A stretch of 64,000 nt of DNA, taken from Streptomyces sp. ISL-12 (GTDB lineage: Bacteria > Actinomycetota > Actinomycetes > Streptomycetales > Streptomycetaceae). The first letter of the stretch is position 1; each line of letters opens with the position of its first letter. The position numbers and the translations under genes were made by a program. The stretch lies in the NCBI RefSeq assembly GCF_018614415.1, contig NZ_JAGGOO010000025.1, forward strand, positions 1-64,000, in the 5' to 3' direction. Shown one piece after another: positions 35,257-45,833 of this stretch. The notes beneath the pieces were generated by a model. The model saw nothing but the letters and a program-made list of their open reading frames with translations, was not told the origin of the DNA and did no database searches.

Positions 35257-36021
35257 TCAGCTCGTGATGCCCGGGAAGAGTCCCAGGTACGGGTCGGTCG
35301 AGGCGCCGAAGCCTCGGCCGTAGGGGTCGTCGAAGTCCCAGATGAGGAAGAGCAGGAAGGCGATCAGCGCCGAGAACAGCCCTGCCAGCACCAGTTCGCG
35401 CGCGGTGCGCCGGATCTGCAGGGCGAAGATCATGCCGATGGTGACGACACCCCCGGTGATGAGCCCGAACCACACCACGCCCGGCATGGTCGACCCGGTC
35501 GACTCCGCCCGCGAGATACGGGCCTGGTCGGCGGCGCTCACCTGGTCCAGGAGCGGCTGGTAGGCCTGCGCCTCGAAGTCGGACCGGGGCTCGTAGTCCG
35601 TCACGTCCGCGCGGATCCGGTCGAGAAGCGCGGTGCCGCGCTCGGTGACGTCCCCGGTGTCGGCCATGGCCGGCCACTCGACGCTGACGACGTGTCCGAC
35701 ATAGGCATTGACATCGTCCCGAATCCGGTCGCGGACCTCGGGCGGATAGACCCGGACCCGCTCCGAGATCTCGTGCAGCGCCACCGCCTCCGCCTGGACG
35801 TGGTCCTGGGCCGCGCTGCGGGCCTCCCAGACGCCCGCGATGGCCAGACCCAGGACGATGGCGTACACCACGCCGATCCACATGGTCATGTACTCGATGA
35901 CGTCCGGGGTCTCGGTGATGTCCTCGTCGTCCGCGGCCCTGCGGTGCCGTACGACGGTGATGACGACCACGACCGCGCAGGCGGCCAGCATCGCGAGGGT
36001 GAGAACAAGCCATTCCGGCAA
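35257..36021 (-). CDS. DUF4239 (bestrophin-like) membrane protein
   Basis: A 254-aa protein with four predicted TMs: about 5-24, 48-66, 180-200 and 210-232, and an extracytoplasmic or cytoplasmic helical loop between the pairs. This layout is that of the DUF4239 family, which has been compared with bestrophin-like channels. TTG 36021 has GGAGG 7 nt upstream. It follows the proline-rich protein gene by 16 bp and is probably cotranscribed with it. Function is not established. Confidence 0.85.
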   Translation of the reverse strand: MPEWLVLTLAMLAACAVVVVITVVRHRRAADDEDITETPDVIEYMTMWIGVVYAIVLGLAIAGVWEARSAAQDHVQAEAVALHEISERVRVYPPEVRDRIRDDVNAYVGHVVSVEWPAMADTGDVTERGTALLDRIRADVTDYEPRSDFEAQAYQPLLDQVSAADQARISRAESTGSTMPGVVWFGLITGGVVTIGMIFALQIRRTARELVLAGLFSALIAFLLFLIWDFDDPYGRGFGASTDPYLGLFPGITS

Positions 36022-36037
36022 GAGAAGCCTCCAGGGA

Positions 36038-36685
36038 TCAGCGCGGGCGCAGGGCGACGACGGCGGCCAGCGCGGGGATCAGGATGAGCAGGACGAAGAC
36101 GAGCGGGGACATGGCACCGTGCGTGGAGCGCGGCTGCTGCGGGGCGGAGCGGTAGCGCGGGTAGTGCACCGGGGTCAGGGACGGCGTGGGCGTGGGAGTG
36201 GGCGTGGCCGAGGTCGGCGGAGCCGACGGGCGCGGGGGCGCGGGCGCCGGGGTGGCGCTGGGGGCGGGCGGCCGGACGGGCGGCGGGGGCGCCGGACGCG
36301 GTGGCGCGGGCGGTTCGGGCTCGGGCGTGGGACGGGCCGGCGGGGACGGGGTCCGAGGAGGAGTGGGCTTCGGAGGCGGCGGTTCCGGGGACGGCGGCTT
36401 CGGAGTCGGCGGCTTCGGGGAGGGCGGCTTCGGCGGAGCGGGAGGCGTGGGCGTGGGGCTCGGCGTGGGCGGCGGGCACGGCGGGAACGTGGGCCAGGTG
36501 GCGCCGCTCCCGGCGAACGCCGCGGCCCGGCTGTCCCCCGGGCCGTTCGACACGTACGCGCACGCGTCCGCCGCCGCGGGTCCCGCCGGGGCGCCGACGA
36601 GTGCGAACACCAGCGTCGCCAGGGCCAACGTCCGTCCGGCAGGGGCGAGTCGGATCGGTTCGGGTCCATGCACGTGGCGAATCAT
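36038..36685 (-). CDS. exported proline-rich protein with C-terminal TM
   Basis: A 215-aa protein. A signal peptide (about 1-39, ending PAAAD) is followed by a short Cys-containing head (DACAYVSNGPGDSRAAAFAG), then about 110 residues of Pro-rich low complexity (PKPPSPKPPTPKPP-like) and a C-terminal TM (about 193-211) with ALRPR. It resembles a wall-spanning stalk. ATG 36685 is chosen because the signal peptide begins there. It is first in a two-gene unit with the DUF4239 membrane protein and sits in the sortase/surface-protein block. Confidence 0.8.
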   Translation of the reverse strand: MIRHVHGPEPIRLAPAGRTLALATLVFALVGAPAGPAAADACAYVSNGPGDSRAAAFAGSGATWPTFPPCPPPTPSPTPTPPAPPKPPSPKPPTPKPPSPEPPPPKPTPPRTPSPPARPTPEPEPPAPPRPAPPPPVRPPAPSATPAPAPPRPSAPPTSATPTPTPTPSLTPVHYPRYRSAPQQPRSTHGAMSPLVFVLLILIPALAAVVALRPR

Positions 36686-36920
36686 CGAGGGTGCGGCGAC
36701 GAGGCACGCCGAAATGTCACCGGATTGGCTCAAAGGAGGGACAGTGGCCGATCGGGTGTCCGTCGGCTCGTACGCGTGTATGGCCAAGTGCCCGGCACCG
36801 ACGGGTCGCTGAAGAAACTGGTGCCTCCGTTTGAACGCCGACGGGTCGCCGGTCCGTACCCCATGCCGTGCGGAGGAGCGGAACTTCTCCGCACCACCCA
36901 TACAAGGAGGGGGAGTGACG

Positions 36921-37847
36921 ATGAGGACCTCGTGGCGGAACGCCTCACTCGTGGCGAGCGCCGCGGTGGTGCTGGCACTGACGACGGCGTGCGGTCAGGA
37001 CGGCGGCACCACCGGCGCCGGCCAGAACGTGGGCGCCTCGGCCCAGCCCGGCGAGATCGGCAACGTCGGCGCCGGCCAGGGGCTCGAAGCGGGTGCCGGG
37101 GACGCGCGGTCGGCGAGCCCGGCCGCGGCCGGCAAGCTGTCCGTCACCACAGACGAAGCACTCGGCGAGCTGGTGACCGACGGCGACGGCCGCACCCTGT
37201 ACCGCTTCGACGCGGACACCGCCGAGCCGCCCAAGACCACCTGCGAGGCGGACTGCGCCACGGCCTGGCCGCCGGTGGCCGCCGACGACGCGATCGCCGG
37301 CGAGGGCATCGACGAGTCCCTGCTCGGCGAGGTCACCCGCCCCGACGGGACCGAGCAGCTCACCATCGGCGGCTGGCCGGCGTACCGCTACGCCAAGGAC
37401 ACGGCCGCCGGGGACGTCAAGGGCCAGGGCGTGAACGGCAAGTGGTTCGCGCTCGCCGCCGACGGTACGAAGGCGGCCCGGCCCGGGCTCTCCACCCGTG
37501 AGGACCCGGAGCTGGGCGAGATCGTCGTCGACAAGGACGGGATGACCGTCTACCGCTTCCTGAAGGACGAGGCCTGGCCCGATCCGGTGTCCGCCTGCAC
37601 CGGCGACTGCCTGAAGAAATGGCCGGTCGTCGCCCCGGTCGAGACCAATGACACCGAGGACGTCGAGAAGAAGGGCCTGATGAGCTTCACCCGGCCCGAC
37701 GGGGCCGCCCAGCAGACCCTCGACTGCTGGCCGCTGTACACCTTCGCCGGCGACGAGGAGCCCGGCGACATCAACGGCCAGGGCGTCGGCGGCACCTGGT
37801 ACGCCGTCGCCCCCGACGGAAAGGCGGTGGGCGCGCCACAGAAGTAA
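36921..37847 (+). CDS. lipoprotein with two COG4315/Lipoprotein_15 repeats
   Basis: A 308-aa predicted lipoprotein: signal with VLALTTACGQ (Cys about residue 24), a Gly/Ala-rich spacer to about residue 70, then two repeats of about 110 residues. Each repeat starts with a YRF strand (LYRFDADTAEPP, VYRFLKDEAWPDP), has C-x3-C-x4-WP-like (TCEADCATAWPPV, ACTGDCLKKWPVV), and ends with GQGVNGKWFALAADG-type. ATG 36921 has AAGGAGGGG. The family is uncharacterised and has been linked to surface redox functions only by guess. It lies upstream of the DUF574 and rmdA genes, separated by a strong terminator. Confidence 0.88.
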   Translation: MRTSWRNASLVASAAVVLALTTACGQDGGTTGAGQNVGASAQPGEIGNVGAGQGLEAGAGDARSASPAAAGKLSVTTDEALGELVTDGDGRTLYRFDADTAEPPKTTCEADCATAWPPVAADDAIAGEGIDESLLGEVTRPDGTEQLTIGGWPAYRYAKDTAAGDVKGQGVNGKWFALAADGTKAARPGLSTREDPELGEIVVDKDGMTVYRFLKDEAWPDPVSACTGDCLKKWPVVAPVETNDTEDVEKKGLMSFTRPDGAAQQTLDCWPLYTFAGDEEPGDINGQGVGGTWYAVAPDGKAVGAPQK

Positions 37848-37858
37848 CCGACCCTCCC

Positions 37859-37909
37859 CGCAGCCGGGCCGCCCCCTCCGTACCGGACGGAGGGGGCGGC
37901 CCGGCTGCG
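37859..37909 (+). terminator. 22-bp perfect stem terminator
   Basis: The arms 37859-37880 and 37888-37909 pair without mismatch across a 7-nt loop (TACCGGA), 11 bp after the lipoprotein stop. This is the longest perfect stem I found in the window. Confidence 0.9.
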
Positions 37910-38065
37910 CTGCCCGCGGGCCCCTCCGCGTGCCGTCCGCGGCTGGCACGTGCCGGAGGCAGTGACCGGGAACGGATGGTCAATTTCCGTTTGGACTCGC
38001 CCCTTTGGCGGACGATCAGTAGCCTCTGCTCGAACACCGGATCGCCTTCAGCCTTGGAGAGCCAG

Positions 38066-38878
38066 ATGGAGCGTCCCGCCTGGGCCCCGCGGAGCATCGA
38101 CATCACAGTGCCCAGCGTGTCCCGGATCTACGATTTCTACCTGGGCGGTTCGCACAATTTCGAGGTCGACCGGGAAGCGGCCCGCAGAGCCATGGAGTTC
38201 ATGCCGGGACTTCCCAAGGTCATGCAGGCCAACCGGGCGTTCATGCGCCGCGCCGTGCGCTTCGCCGCAGGTGAGGGCGTCGCCCAGTTCCTGGACATCG
38301 GCTCCGGCATCCCCACCTTCGGCAACGTCCACGAGGTGGCCCGGCGGGCCTGCCCCGGCGCCCGCGTCGTCTACGTCGACCACGACCCGGTGGCGGTCGC
38401 GCACAGCCAGGCGGTCCTGGCGGGCGACGAGGACGCGGACATCGTCGCCGCCGACCTGCTCAAACCGGGCGAGATCCTCGCCAGTGAGCAGGTGGAGCGG
38501 TTGATCGACCTGAATCGGCCGGTGGCCCTGCTCCTCGTTGCCATACTGCACTTCGTGGCAGACGAGGACGACCCGTACGCGGCGGTGGCCGAGTTGAGCT
38601 CCGCGCTCGCGCCCGGCAGCATGCTGGTCCTCACGCACGCCGCGTACGAGGGCATCCCGCTGCCGCCGGAGCGGGCCACAGGCGCGGTGGACGTGTACAA
38701 GGACATCCGCAACCCGCTGATCATGCGCACGCGCGAGGAGATCGCGCGGTTCTTCGAGGGGTACGACATGGTGGAACCCGGACTGGTGCCGATGGCGCGC
38801 TGGCGCCCCGAGGGCGCGCCGGAGGACGAGGACCCCTATGCGTTCTCCGGTTTCGCGGGCGTGGGGCGTACCGCGTGA
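38066..38878 (+). CDS. DUF574 S-adenosylmethionine-dependent methyltransferase
   Basis: A 270-aa member of the actinomycete DUF574 group. SRIYDFYLGGSHNFEVDREA near the N-terminus and a SAM-binding Rossmann block (FLDIGSGIPTFGNVHEVAR, VVYVDHDPVAV) identify it. ATG 38066 has TTGGAGAG upstream. The stop overlaps the GTG of rmdA as GTGA (38875-38878), so the two are translationally coupled. Members are abundant in Streptomyces and often next to signalling genes; substrates are unknown. Confidence 0.92.
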   Translation: MERPAWAPRSIDITVPSVSRIYDFYLGGSHNFEVDREAARRAMEFMPGLPKVMQANRAFMRRAVRFAAGEGVAQFLDIGSGIPTFGNVHEVARRACPGARVVYVDHDPVAVAHSQAVLAGDEDADIVAADLLKPGEILASEQVERLIDLNRPVALLLVAILHFVADEDDPYAAVAELSSALAPGSMLVLTHAAYEGIPLPPERATGAVDVYKDIRNPLIMRTREEIARFFEGYDMVEPGLVPMARWRPEGAPEDEDPYAFSGFAGVGRTA

Positions 38879-41016
38879 CCGCGCAGCCGGACGGGCCGGA
38901 GGACAGACTGCGCAGATTCGCCACGATCTGGAGCCGGGCGGTGTTCCCGGTCACCACGACGTCGTCGACCCGGCCGGAGTTCGAGGCCGAACTGCTGCCG
39001 CTGGCCCGGCGGCTGAGCCAGGTGCTGCGCGAGCGGGCCTTCGACGCGGAGGAGGCCAAGGCGGTCGGCGCCGCGCTCGTCGACGCCCACTGCACCGACC
39101 CCGAGGCGCTCAGCCGCACGCTGGACTGCGTCGACGCCTATCTGGTGCTCTACTGCGGTGAGGGCGGCGACCAGGAGGACCTGCGGGCCCGGTCCGCGCG
39201 GATGCAGCACGCGATGGCGGCCGGCTTCGCGCAGGCGCTGCGCGCCCGCACCCTGGCCGAGCAGGAGGCCATCGCCCAGGCCGCGCTGAGGGCGCAGGGC
39301 GTGGTGGCCGCAGCGTTGCACGCCAGCGAGGCCCGCTTCCGCGCGGTCTTCGAGGGCGCCGCCATAGGCATCGGCATCGCCGACCTCGACGGCAACATCC
39401 TCCAGGTCAACGAGGCCCTGACGCGCATGTTCGGCCTGACCGACCAGAAGCTGCGCCAGGGCAAGGTCCGGGACTGGACCCACCCCGACGACGCCCCGCA
39501 GACCTGGCGGCTCTACGACGAACTGGTGCGCGGCGAGCGCGAGCACTACCACCTGGAGAAGGCGTTCTACCGGCCCGACGGCACCGTCCTGTGGACCAAC
39601 CTGACGGTCTCCCTGCTGCGCGACGCCGACGGCGTCCCCCAGTACCAGCTGGCGCTGATGGAGGACACCACCGAGCGCCGGCTGCTCAATCTGCGGCTGC
39701 GCTACGAGGCCACCCACGACGCGCTCACCGGCCTGCCCAACCGGAGCTTCTTCTTCGAACGCCTGGAGAAGGCCCTGAACGCGGGTGCGGGCCAGCGCTT
39801 CGGCCTGTGCTACCTCGACCTCGACGGCTTCAAGACCGTCAACGACAGCCTCGGGCACGCGGCCGGCGACCGGCTCCTGGTCGAGGTCGCCGACCGGCTC
39901 CAGGCCTGCGCCACCGCGCCCGGCGAGATGGTCGCCCGGCTCGGCGGCGACGAGTTCGTGGCACTCACCACCGGTACGGACACCGCGCACGAGGTGGACG
40001 AACTGGCCGGCCGCATCATGAACGCCCTGCTCGCGCCGATCGGCATCGACGGCCGGGAGATCACCGTGCGCGGCTCCATCGGCATCGTCGAGGGACCGGC
40101 GGGGGAGCGCAGCGCGGCCGAGGTGCTGCGCAGCGCCGACATCACCATGTACCGGGCCAAGTCGGCGGGCGGCAACCGCTACGAACTGGCCGACCCGGAG
40201 GCCGACGCCCGCGCCATCACCCGGCACGGGCTGACCACCGCGCTGCCGGCGGCACTGGAGCGCGGCGAGTTCTTCATCGAGTACCAGCCGCTGGTCCACC
40301 TCGGCGACGGCAGCGTGCGCGGCGCGGAGGCCCTGGTGCGCTGGCTGCACCCGCAGCACGGCGTGCTCAGCCCGGACCGGTTCATTCCGCTCGCCGAGCA
40401 CACCGGCCTGATCGTGCCGCTGGGCCGCTGGGTCCTGGAGCAGTCGGTGCGCCAGGCCCGCGCCTGGCGGGAGCTGTACGGCGACGGCGGCGCGGACCCG
40501 CTGCGCATCAACGTCAACCTCTCGCCCTGCCAGCTCACCCACCCCGGGCTGGTCCAGGACACCGTCGACATCCTGGAGCGGGCCGGGGTCGCGCCGGACG
40601 CGCTCTGCCTCGAGGTGACCGAGTCGGCGCTGATCGGCGCCGACGACGACCTGCTCAAGCCGCTGCGCCGGCTGGCCGAGATGGGTGTCGACATCGCCCT
40701 GGACGACTTCGGCACCGGCTACTCCAACCTCGCCAACCTGCGCCGGCTGCCGGTGAGCGTCCTGAAACTGGACCGCTCCTTCACCCAGAGCATGCAGCAG
40801 TTCCCGGCCGACCCGGTCGACCTCAGGATCGTCGAGGGCATCGTCTCCCTCGCCCACGGCCTCGACCTCGCGGTCACCGTGGAGGGCGTGGAGACCGGCG
40901 CGCAGGCCGAGCAGCTCCGCGTACTGGGCTGCGACACCGCCCAGGGCTGGTACTACGCCCGTCCGGGCCCGCCGGAGCGGTTGCACCAGCTGGCGCTGGT
41001 GGACGCCACCGGGTGA
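38875..41016 (+). CDS. rmdA: PAS-GGDEF-EAL cyclic-di-GMP enzyme RmdA
   Basis: A 713-aa protein: helical N-terminal region (1-140), PAS (about 150-270, FRAVFEGAAIGIGIADLDGN), GGDEF (about 280-440, GGDEF at 357-361 in RLGGDEFVAL) and EAL (about 450-700, EAL at 485-487, with DDFGTGYSNL and VEGVETGAQ). Both catalytic signatures are intact. Size and layout match S. coelicolor RmdA, described as a c-di-GMP phosphodiesterase affecting development. GTG 38875 overlaps the DUF574 stop. A dispersed hairpin element follows the stop. Confidence 0.93.
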   Translation: MTAQPDGPEDRLRRFATIWSRAVFPVTTTSSTRPEFEAELLPLARRLSQVLRERAFDAEEAKAVGAALVDAHCTDPEALSRTLDCVDAYLVLYCGEGGDQEDLRARSARMQHAMAAGFAQALRARTLAEQEAIAQAALRAQGVVAAALHASEARFRAVFEGAAIGIGIADLDGNILQVNEALTRMFGLTDQKLRQGKVRDWTHPDDAPQTWRLYDELVRGEREHYHLEKAFYRPDGTVLWTNLTVSLLRDADGVPQYQLALMEDTTERRLLNLRLRYEATHDALTGLPNRSFFFERLEKALNAGAGQRFGLCYLDLDGFKTVNDSLGHAAGDRLLVEVADRLQACATAPGEMVARLGGDEFVALTTGTDTAHEVDELAGRIMNALLAPIGIDGREITVRGSIGIVEGPAGERSAAEVLRSADITMYRAKSAGGNRYELADPEADARAITRHGLTTALPAALERGEFFIEYQPLVHLGDGSVRGAEALVRWLHPQHGVLSPDRFIPLAEHTGLIVPLGRWVLEQSVRQARAWRELYGDGGADPLRINVNLSPCQLTHPGLVQDTVDILERAGVAPDALCLEVTESALIGADDDLLKPLRRLAEMGVDIALDDFGTGYSNLANLRRLPVSVLKLDRSFTQSMQQFPADPVDLRIVEGIVSLAHGLDLAVTVEGVETGAQAEQLRVLGCDTAQGWYYARPGPPERLHQLALVDATG

Positions 41017-41041
41017 CGTTCCATCGCCGGGTGAGGTGATA

Positions 41042-41149
41042 CCCCAAGGGGCGCGGGGAACTGCGCGACCAGCCACAGCGGGCCCGCGCCCGACGACGGA
41101 ACGCGCGGGTCCGTCGTGGTTGCTCGCGCAGTCCCCGCGCCCCTGGGGA
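41042..41149. repeat. dispersed intergenic hairpin element, copy 2 (inverted-repeat form)
   Basis: The arms 41042-41076 and 41116-41149 are near-perfect reverse complements of about 33 bp built on GGGGCGCGGGGA-CTGCGCGA-CA-CCAC, so this copy is two half-elements facing each other. An inner hairpin ACGACGGA/TCCGTCGT (41093-41117) adds to a cruciform. It lies between convergent rmdA and the LysR gene, where it likely acts as a bidirectional terminator. Confidence 0.8.
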
Positions 41150-41174
41150 CACGCCCTCGTCCGGCGTGGAACAG

Positions 41175-42059
41175 TCACCGTTCCAGCAGCATCCGCTGGA
41201 GTTCCCGCGCCGCCCGAGGCGGAGCCACATCGCTGCGGTGGGCCAGCGCGATGGTCCGGTGCAGTCCGGGCCGGGTCAGCGGAGTGACCCGCAGCCCCCG
41301 CCCCGACCGCGCCGCCACCATCCGGGGCACGACGGCGATCCCGAGCCCCGCCCGCACGAAACCGAGCACGGCGTCCATCTCACCGCCCTCGACCGCGAAC
41401 GTCGGCTCGAACCCCGCGGAGCGGCACGCCGCCACCGTCAGTTCCCGCAGGTCGTAGCCGTGCCGGAACATCACCAGGCGCTCGCCCTCCAGGTCGCCGA
41501 TGTCCACCGCCCGCCGCCCGCCCCCGGGCCTCGGCTCCTCCGGTGACGACACCACCACCAGGTCCTCGCGCAGCAGCTCCACCGTGGTCAGCGCCGGCGA
41601 GGGCGTGGGCAGCGGCAGCACGACCAGCGCGAGGTCGAGCGCGCCGCGCGCCAGCTCCCGAACCAGGTCGTGGCTGCCGCCCTCCTCGATCAGCAGCCGG
41701 ATGCCGGGATAGCGGTCGTGGAAGGCGCGCAGCACGTCCGGCAGCAGGCCGGTGCACAGGCTCGGCGTGGCGCCCAGCCGGACCCGGCCGCCGCGCAGCT
41801 GCGCCAGCTCCTGCACCTCGTGCCGGGCGGTGTCCGCGTCGGCCAGGATGCGCCGGGCCAGCGGCAGCAGCGCCTCCCCGGCGTCGGTCAGGGTGATGTT
41901 GCCCCGCGCCCGCTGGAACAGATCGGCGCCCAGCTCCCGCTCCAACGCCTTGACCTGCTGCGACAGTGACGGCTGGGAGACGTGGACCAGATCGGCGGCC
42001 CGGGTGAAGTGGCGGGTCTCGGCGACCGCCACGAAGTACTGGAGCTGCTGGAACTGCAT
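41175..42059 (-). CDS. LysR-type regulator divergent from sdhCAB
   Basis: A 294-aa LysR regulator: N-terminal winged HTH (FVAVAETRHFTRAADLVHVSQPSLSQQVKALE) and a periplasmic-binding-like effector domain (about 90-290, RLGATPSLCTGLLPDVL). ATG 42059 begins at the conserved MQFQQLQYF; the frame extends upstream over the operator. The palindrome 10 bp from its start, between it and sdhC, fits autoregulation and control of the divergent sdh operon. The effector is unknown. Confidence 0.93.
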   Translation of the reverse strand: MQFQQLQYFVAVAETRHFTRAADLVHVSQPSLSQQVKALERELGADLFQRARGNITLTDAGEALLPLARRILADADTARHEVQELAQLRGGRVRLGATPSLCTGLLPDVLRAFHDRYPGIRLLIEEGGSHDLVRELARGALDLALVVLPLPTPSPALTTVELLREDLVVVSSPEEPRPGGGRRAVDIGDLEGERLVMFRHGYDLRELTVAACRSAGFEPTFAVEGGEMDAVLGFVRAGLGIAVVPRMVAARSGRGLRVTPLTRPGLHRTIALAHRSDVAPPRAARELQRMLLER

Positions 42060-42068
42060 CCGCCCATC

Positions 42069-42083
42069 ATAGGCATCGCCTAT
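42069..42083. promoter_or_regulatory. LysR-type operator ATAGGC-N3-GCCTAT
   Basis: A perfect 15-bp interrupted palindrome (T-N11-A type) lies 10 bp before the LysR ATG and 61 bp before the sdhC ATG. This is the expected recognition site of the divergent LysR regulator. Confidence 0.75.
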
Positions 42084-42104
42084 CGAAACGAGCCGGACCA
42101 TGTC

Positions 42105-42135
42105 TTGGACCGATGGGGCCGTCCGGCCCTAGCGT
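42105..42135 (+). promoter_or_regulatory. sdhC promoter, probably giving a leaderless transcript
   Basis: TTGGAC (42105-42110) and TAGCGT (42130-42135) are spaced 19 nt. A transcript would start 7-9 nt after the -10, at or next to ATG 42144, and there is no ribosome binding site before that ATG. The upstream LysR palindrome ends 21 bp before the -35, a normal activator distance. Confidence 0.55.
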
Positions 42136-42143
42136 CTTGTGAC

Positions 42144-42851
42144 ATGGCTCTGGCAACGCGGACGGACCGACGGCCGTCCATGGCACGCACCGTGTGGGAC
42201 TCGACCGTCGGCAAGAAGACCGTGATGGCGGTCAGCGGGCTGATCATGCTGCTGTACCTGGTCGTCCACATGATCGGCAACTTGAAGATCTTCTTCGGTA
42301 CGGAGGAGTTCAACCACTACGCCCACTGGCTGCGCACGGTCGGTGAGCCGTTCATGCACTATGAGTGGACGCTGTGGCTGGTCCGCGTCGTGCTGGTCGT
42401 CGCCGTCGTCGCCCACGCCGTCTCCGCGTACCAGCTCAGCCGCCGCGACCTCAAGGCACGGCCCACCAAGTACGCGCACAAGCGCAAGCGGGCCAGTTAC
42501 GCGACGAACACCATGCGGTACGGCGGAATCATCCTCGCCCTGTTCATCGTCTGGCACATCCTGGACCTGACCACCGGCACCGTGCACTCCGGCGGCTTCG
42601 AGTCGGGCAAGCCCTACCAGAACGTCGTGGACACCTTCTCCACCTGGTACGGCAACGTCGTCTACATCGTCGCCATGCTCGCCCTCGGCCTGCACATCCA
42701 GCACGGCTTCTGGAGCGCCGCCCAGACCCTCGGCGCCGGCAGCCGCACCCGCGACCGCGCCCTGAAGACCGTCGCCAACGTCCTCGCGCTGCTGCTCACG
42801 GCCGGTTTCATCGCCGTCCCCGTGGGCGTCATGACCGGAGTGGTGAGCTGA
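42144..42851 (+). CDS. sdhC: succinate dehydrogenase cytochrome b subunit
   Basis: A 235-aa membrane anchor of the five-helix, di-heme type B family. TM segments are at about 33-52, 78-98, 125-145, 172-192 and 208-228, with histidines in [30 protein letters not shown] and LGLHIQHGF as likely heme ligands. No ribosome binding site precedes ATG 42144, consistent with a leaderless message; an in-frame ATG at 42180 is an alternative. Two bases separate its stop from the sdhA ATG. Confidence 0.92.
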   Translation: MALATRTDRRPSMARTVWDSTVGKKTVMAVSGLIMLLYLVVHMIGNLKIFFGTEEFNHYAHWLRTVGEPFMHYEWTLWLVRVVLVVAVVAHAVSAYQLSRRDLKARPTKYAHKRKRASYATNTMRYGGIILALFIVWHILDLTTGTVHSGGFESGKPYQNVVDTFSTWYGNVVYIVAMLALGLHIQHGFWSAAQTLGAGSRTRDRALKTVANVLALLLTAGFIAVPVGVMTGVVS

Positions 42852-42853
42852 AC

Positions 42854-44799
<1,946 letters not shown>

Positions 44800-44803
<4 letters not shown>

Positions 44804-45549
44804 GGCTCACCCTGCGCGTCTGGCGCCAGAAGAACGCCGACGCCGAAGGCGCCATGTCCACGTACGAGGTGGACGGGATCTCGCGGGACATGTCCTTCCT
44901 GGAGATGCTCGACACCCTCAACGAGGAGCTGATCCTCAAGGGCGAGGACCCCGTCGCCTTCGACCACGACTGCCGCGAGGGCATCTGCGGGGCCTGCTCG
45001 CTCGTCATCAACGGCGACGCGCACGGTCCCGAGCGCACCACCACCTGCCAGCTGCACATGCGGTCCTTCCAGGACGGCGACACGATCGACATCGAGCCGT
45101 GGCGGGCGTCGGCCTTCCCGGTGGTGAAGGACCTGGTCGTGGACCGGTCCGCGTTCGACCGGATCATCCAGGCCGGCGGCTACATCACCGCGCCGACCGG
45201 CGCCGCGCCGGAGGCCCACGCCACGCCGGTGCCGAAGCCGGACGCCGACTTCGCGTTCGAGCACGCGGAGTGCATCGGGTGCGGGGCGTGTGTGGCCGCG
45301 TGTCCCAACGGGGCGGCGATGCTGTTCACGTCCGCGAAGGTCAACCACCTGAACGTGCTGCCGCAGGGGGCGCCGGAGCGGGAGTCGCGGGTGCTGGACA
45401 TGGTGGGGCAGATGGACGCGGAGGGGTTCGGGGGGTGCACGCTCGCCGGTGAGTGTGCGACCGCGTGTCCGAAGGGGATTCCGCTGATGTCCATCACGAG
45501 CATGAACAAGGAGTGGCTGCGGGCGACCCGGAAGGCCGGGAAGCGGTAA
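44800..45549 (+). CDS. sdhB: succinate dehydrogenase iron-sulfur subunit
   Basis: A 249-aa protein. The plant-ferredoxin domain has the [2Fe-2S] cysteines in [16 protein letters not shown], and the C-terminal domain has [17 protein letters not shown] ([4Fe-4S]) and [20 protein letters not shown] ([3Fe-4S]). All cluster ligands are intact. The ATG overlaps the sdhA stop. It is last in the operon and is followed by a dispersed hairpin element that likely ends the transcript. Confidence 0.96.
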
Positions 45550-45572
45550 GCCGTCGTTGCGGGGTGCGGCGC

Positions 45573-45642
45573 CGTCGTGGCTTGTCGCGCCCACGCGGCG
45601 GAGCCGCAAATCGACACAGCCCCGCGCCCCTCGCAGGGGCGC
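45573..45642. repeat. dispersed intergenic hairpin element, copy 3 (inverted)
   Basis: Reads as the reverse complement of copy 1 with few changes (GTGGCTTGTCGCGCCC...ACAGCCCCGCGCCCCT). Its end forms a terminator stem GCGCCCCT (45624-45631) / AGGGGCGC (45635-45642) followed by TTTC. It lies after sdhB. No gene is seen in the 284-bp gap. Confidence 0.8.
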
Positions 45643-45833
45643 TTTCAGTGAACGTTCGCCGAAATCGTGCGGACGGGCGGGGTCGGGAGAGGTGCTCCTT
45701 CCGGCCCCGTCTCGCGTTCCGCGCCCCCGGCATTCAGCAAGCGCACATCCGCTCTCCCGGCGCTGGTCATGCGCAGGACAGCCAGGCTCGGAAGAACTGA
45801 GCCGAGCCCGGCCCCTCGACCAGGAGAGCAGTC

